32,369 nt of DNA, from IMG/VR virus record IMGVR_UViG_3300030099_003039, positions 1 through 32,369 of that record; one strand, 5' to 3'. Below are positions 29,785-32,369 of this stretch, piece by piece (position 1 is the stretch's first letter; the number at the start of each line of letters is the position of its first letter). The notes beneath the pieces were generated by a model, which saw only the letters and a program-made list of their open reading frames with translations, was not told where the DNA came from and made no database searches. The position numbers and the translations under genes were made by a program. Source of the stretch: a virus.

Positions 29785-30247
29785 CACTGAACGGACGATC
29801 CTGAGTCGTGTCAAGAGCCAGCTTGCGACCATCAACGGGGGAGACACGTACAATTACGACTTCTCAGCTTCTGATGCTGTCGGCATAGGCACGATGCACG
29901 TTGGCGTGGCGCCGAGGGCTCCCGGCATATATCTGTACATCTTGGATATTCAATCCAGCAGAAACGCGGGCCGCACACTGCTGCGAAACTACGATCGTGA
30001 AATGACAATCCAGATCGACGTGTTTGTACCGCGAACAGATGAAACGTCGGAAAACGCTATACTGGCAGCTGCTGATGCGGTGAGCGACGTGATGAAGGTA
30101 TTAGAAAACGACCCAACTGTGAACGGAGTGGCTCGAGACGTAGAGTTTGATGTATCAGCGTTTGACGGAGAACAGATTCAGCTACCGGGATATGGCGTCG
30201 GCACGATTCAAATGCACATTGAATATACTGAAGTGAGAGGAGCATAG
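29777..30247 (+). CDS. Tail terminator-like protein
   Basis: 156 residues from ATG 29777; the frame is open back to 29720 inside the previous gene. Mixed alpha/beta sequence with YDREMTIQIDVFVPRTDETSE and AILAAADAVSDVMKVLENDPTVNG, then IQMHIEYTEVRG, the usual strand-helix-strand pattern of tail terminator or completion proteins, which cap the tail tube. Evidence is mainly gene order and size. The next gene begins one base after its stop. Confidence 0.62.
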   Translation: MGSTERTILSRVKSQLATINGGDTYNYDFSASDAVGIGTMHVGVAPRAPGIYLYILDIQSSRNAGRTLLRNYDREMTIQIDVFVPRTDETSENAILAAADAVSDVMKVLENDPTVNGVARDVEFDVSAFDGEQIQLPGYGVGTIQMHIEYTEVRGA

Positions 30248-30248
30248 G

Positions 30249-31103
30249 ATGGCATGGCTTGACGAAAACTACCTGTACAGACAGCCGATCACGATTGCCA
30301 ACAATGACTCTGGTCAGAACGTAGTCGGTGTCGCTGCGCCAGAGGCAATTTTGTCACCACCAAAAACCTTCGGGAAGTTTTGGGAAAACATCCAAACGAA
30401 TTTCAATGACATACGGATCACTGCGGCAGACGGAATCACGTTGCTTGACTACGCTTTCGACGGAACACCGTCGCTCGCAAATCGCACCATGACCATCCAG
30501 ATTGACGACACAAATCATAACGTCGCGACGCTCTACGGAAACAGCAACGCTGCACAGAACGCATCAGTGGGAGCGTTTCTTTACTACGGGAACGACGATT
30601 CCAATCTGGCGTCTGGAGCAAACAATTCAACGAACATCAATGTCAACACCGCAAAGATTGCGACGATTGACCTGACTGCACCGGGCAGCGCGGACGGCAC
30701 TTATCTGCTCGAGTGTTCATCACCAACAGCGGACCAGCTCTACCCAGTGCATCGTATTCGCAAGCAGGTAAACGATGACACCAAAATATACTGGGATCTG
30801 AGTCCCTGTATTGAGACGCTCAATCGTGTAAATCGGAACAGCATTCGTAAGCAGGAAATCGCGTATGTCAAAGCCCAGATCTTTGACCAAGACGGCAACG
30901 ATACGACTTCTGCGATGACCGTGCTAAACTCGATCACAATTCTAAAAGACTACATCGTGCAAATGCCAATCAAGGCAGGCGATCACGAAAAACGCTACAT
31001 CATCATCATGACCTTTGGTCTCGTTGATGAAACTGGAGCCGTTCGAGTGTTCGATCAACGCGCTACCCTTCTCGTCAACAACCTTGGCCTTCATCCTTCC
31101 TGA
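30249..31103 (+). CDS. Structural protein with DUF2341-like start
   Basis: 284 residues. The N-terminal part (YLYRQPITIANNDSGQNVVG, then FNDIRITAADGITLLDYA and VATLYGNSNA) follows the pattern of DUF2341-like beta domains, which often occur in surface or structural proteins. The rest is soluble and beta-rich. The gene sits between the terminator and the tail tube genes; a second tail or neck decoration protein is possible. Function is not known; family call by eye. Confidence 0.5.
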   Translation: MAWLDENYLYRQPITIANNDSGQNVVGVAAPEAILSPPKTFGKFWENIQTNFNDIRITAADGITLLDYAFDGTPSLANRTMTIQIDDTNHNVATLYGNSNAAQNASVGAFLYYGNDDSNLASGANNSTNINVNTAKIATIDLTAPGSADGTYLLECSSPTADQLYPVHRIRKQVNDDTKIYWDLSPCIETLNRVNRNSIRKQEIAYVKAQIFDQDGNDTTSAMTVLNSITILKDYIVQMPIKAGDHEKRYIIIMTFGLVDETGAVRVFDQRATLLVNNLGLHPS

Positions 31104-31118
31104 TCTCGGAGTATCATC

Positions 31119-32117
31119 ATGGCTACATCTTCATATTTTGGACGCAACTCCTTCGTGGGTATTGGACCGGAATCCACATACGGTACAGCGGCTGCGGAAG
31201 CTGCTATCACGCGACCGATCATCAGCTGCACGATGTTGCGACAGATCGAAAAGGTTGCGCGGCCTAACCTCCGAGTCTCTGGTGTCGCTGGGCTACGCAA
31301 AAAACACTACATCACCAAAGATGCCTCCACAGGTGTGCTCGAGCTGGAGACTACTTACGACAACTGCGGGTATTTTTTCAAAGCAGCGCTCGGTGCATCG
31401 GCAACATCAGCCGGTACTCCCAACACCCACACATATACGATGGGCGACGTCCCAATCGAAGGGAATACGTTGTTTCTGCAACGAGGTACTGGCGACAACT
31501 ATGAGCGTTTTGAAGGCGTAGTGGTCAACAACCTCACGTGCTCTGTCGCTGCTGGTGAGCACATGACAATGAGCCTTGATCTGATTGGTGAAACCAGTTC
31601 ATCGTCATCAGGCAATGCGCGGCACGACAGTCCGTCGCTTTCTTTCACAGATCCAACGAATGAAAACCTCGTGCTGCATCACCATGCCGGAACACTGTCA
31701 TATCGAAGCCAGACGCTCACTCTGGTCGACTTTGAGTACAAGATTGAAAACGGACTGTCCGATCGTATGCGGCTCGGATCACTCGTAACCAAGCAGCCTG
31801 TCCAGTCAGACTTCAGAAACTGCACCATGACGTTCTCGTTTGAGACGGATGATACGACATATCAGAAGTTTATTAGCGATGAGGAGGGCGATGCTATCGT
31901 CATTTTCAACAATGGACTGTCCAGCGGAAATGAGCGGGAAATGAAGTTTTCACTCAACAACGCTTACATCGAATCGTACACCGATGAGATTTCAGAAGCC
32001 GGTTTGATACTTGCTACTGTGACTCTGAGAGCCCAAGGGGATGGCACCAGTGGGCTTGCGCTCGGAACACAGATTGAAATCAAAAACGAAGCAGCCAGCG
32101 CGGTTCATTCTGGTTGA
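31119..32117 (+). CDS. Major tail tube protein
   Basis: 332 residues. Start MATSSYFGRNSFVGIGPESTYGTAA and the pattern LEVETxxD-like LELETTYDNCGYFFKAALG, VNNLTCSVAAGEHMTMSLDLIGE and FEYKIENGLSDRM are typical of tube proteins of this phage type. The protein stacks in rings around the tape measure to form the tail. The position before the chaperone and tape measure genes confirms it. Confidence 0.82.
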   Translation: MATSSYFGRNSFVGIGPESTYGTAAAEAAITRPIISCTMLRQIEKVARPNLRVSGVAGLRKKHYITKDASTGVLELETTYDNCGYFFKAALGASATSAGTPNTHTYTMGDVPIEGNTLFLQRGTGDNYERFEGVVVNNLTCSVAAGEHMTMSLDLIGETSSSSSGNARHDSPSLSFTDPTNENLVLHHHAGTLSYRSQTLTLVDFEYKIENGLSDRMRLGSLVTKQPVQSDFRNCTMTFSFETDDTTYQKFISDEEGDAIVIFNNGLSSGNEREMKFSLNNAYIESYTDEISEAGLILATVTLRAQGDGTSGLALGTQIEIKNEAASAVHSG

Positions 32118-32147
32118 TAAAACACACCCATAGTTAAGGAGATTGAA

Positions 32148-32369
32148 ATGGGACAACTACTCGCGGCAATTGAAAACAGTGCAATCAAAGAGATCGATAT
32201 CGGTCCAATGCGATGGCGCATCAAAAAAATATGCAGCGCGGACTTGGCATCCGTAGGTCACGCTGCACTGGCGATGAGCCAAGGACTTGAAGGTCGAAAG
32301 ACGAAGCGTAGAAGCAAAAAAGGATCGGAGGAGAACGACGAATCAGCCATTCAGGACTTGATCGCAAAT
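32148..32369 (+). CDS. Tail assembly chaperone, N-terminal part (gene split by the circle join)
   Basis: ATG at 32148 with aaggag 7 nt upstream. The frame runs off the right end and continues at base 1. The first 41 residues (before the repeated part) include GPMRWRIKKICSADLASVG. The 30-base gap from the tail tube stop holds no further gene. See the entry at 1-423 for the joined protein and at 356-562 for the shifted product. Confidence 0.78.
   Translation, partial: MGQLLAAIENSAIKEIDIGPMRWRIKKICSADLASVGHAALAMSQGLEGRKTKRRSKKGSEENDESAIQDLIAN
32271..32368. repeat. Terminal direct repeat, right copy
   Basis: Exact copy of bases 1-98. It lies in frame inside the chaperone gene that starts at 32148, so joining 32270 to 1 restores one continuous coding sequence. 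The mismatch at the last base is most simply a read-end or assembly error. Confidence 0.95.

Noticed and set aside
32271-32369. Packaging terminus (cos or terminal repeat)
   Set aside because: The repeat falls within a continuous gene away from the terminase genes and behaves as an assembly overlap; the real packaging site cannot be seen from this sequence.

Overview
The window is an essentially complete genome of a small tailed phage with a siphovirus-type layout (long tape measure protein, HK97-type head genes, no tail sheath or contractile baseplate genes seen). The first 98 bases are repeated exactly at the end (1-98 = 32271-32368), so the contig closes into a circle of about 32,270 bp. 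The closure falls inside a tail assembly chaperone gene, which is cut in two here. All genes read on the + strand except two tiny genes on the - strand near 11.4-11.6 kb. The host cannot be named from the sequence. The modular tail fibre and other proteins resemble types I associate with environmental (often marine) phages, which is only an impression.

Late region, 19.2 kb to the end and round to 11.35 kb. It begins after a strong intrinsic terminator and a promoter/operator-like stretch. It carries terminase small subunit, a ParB/DNA-methyltransferase fusion, terminase large subunit, a very large portal fusion with a MuF-like C-terminus, an S78-type prohead protease with an acidic tail, HK97-fold major capsid, a decoration-like protein, two related small Lys-rich proteins, head-tail connector and neck/terminator genes and the tail tube. 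After the circle join come the frameshifted tail chaperone, tape measure, tail tip proteins, a repeat-rich fibre, a BNR/Asp-box protein, and a lysis cassette (YkuD-like endolysin, holin-like and coiled-coil membrane proteins).

Regulatory hinge, 11.36-11.79 kb. A - strand pair (52 aa, then a 29 aa membrane microprotein) diverges from the early + operon. The intergenic DNA holds a 16-bp direct repeat with 22-bp period, promoter-like boxes and an 8-bp hairpin beside a ribosome binding site. One leader (CCCACGACAGGGAG) recurs in front of three genes, and a shared upstream promoter element occurs at 11.71 and 18.64 kb.

Early region, 11.79-19.08 kb. Small unknown genes lead into a winged-helix/ribbon-helix protein, a recombination module (ssDNA-annealing-like protein with an SSB-type acidic tip, Gp157-like protein, RusA resolvase) and a lambda O/P-like replication pair whose first gene contains iteron-like repeats. 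A FmdB-type zinc ribbon, a membrane coiled-coil protein, a PAPS-reductase-like PP-loop enzyme and two small genes follow. I recognise no integrase, DNA polymerase, primase, RNA polymerase, tRNA, CRISPR or transposon, so replication must lean on the host.

The most unusual points are the predicted +1 frameshift (UUU C) in the tail chaperone, the portal-linker-MuF fusion, the in-gene origin candidate, the repeated leader/promoter elements, and the hidden - strand microgene pair.
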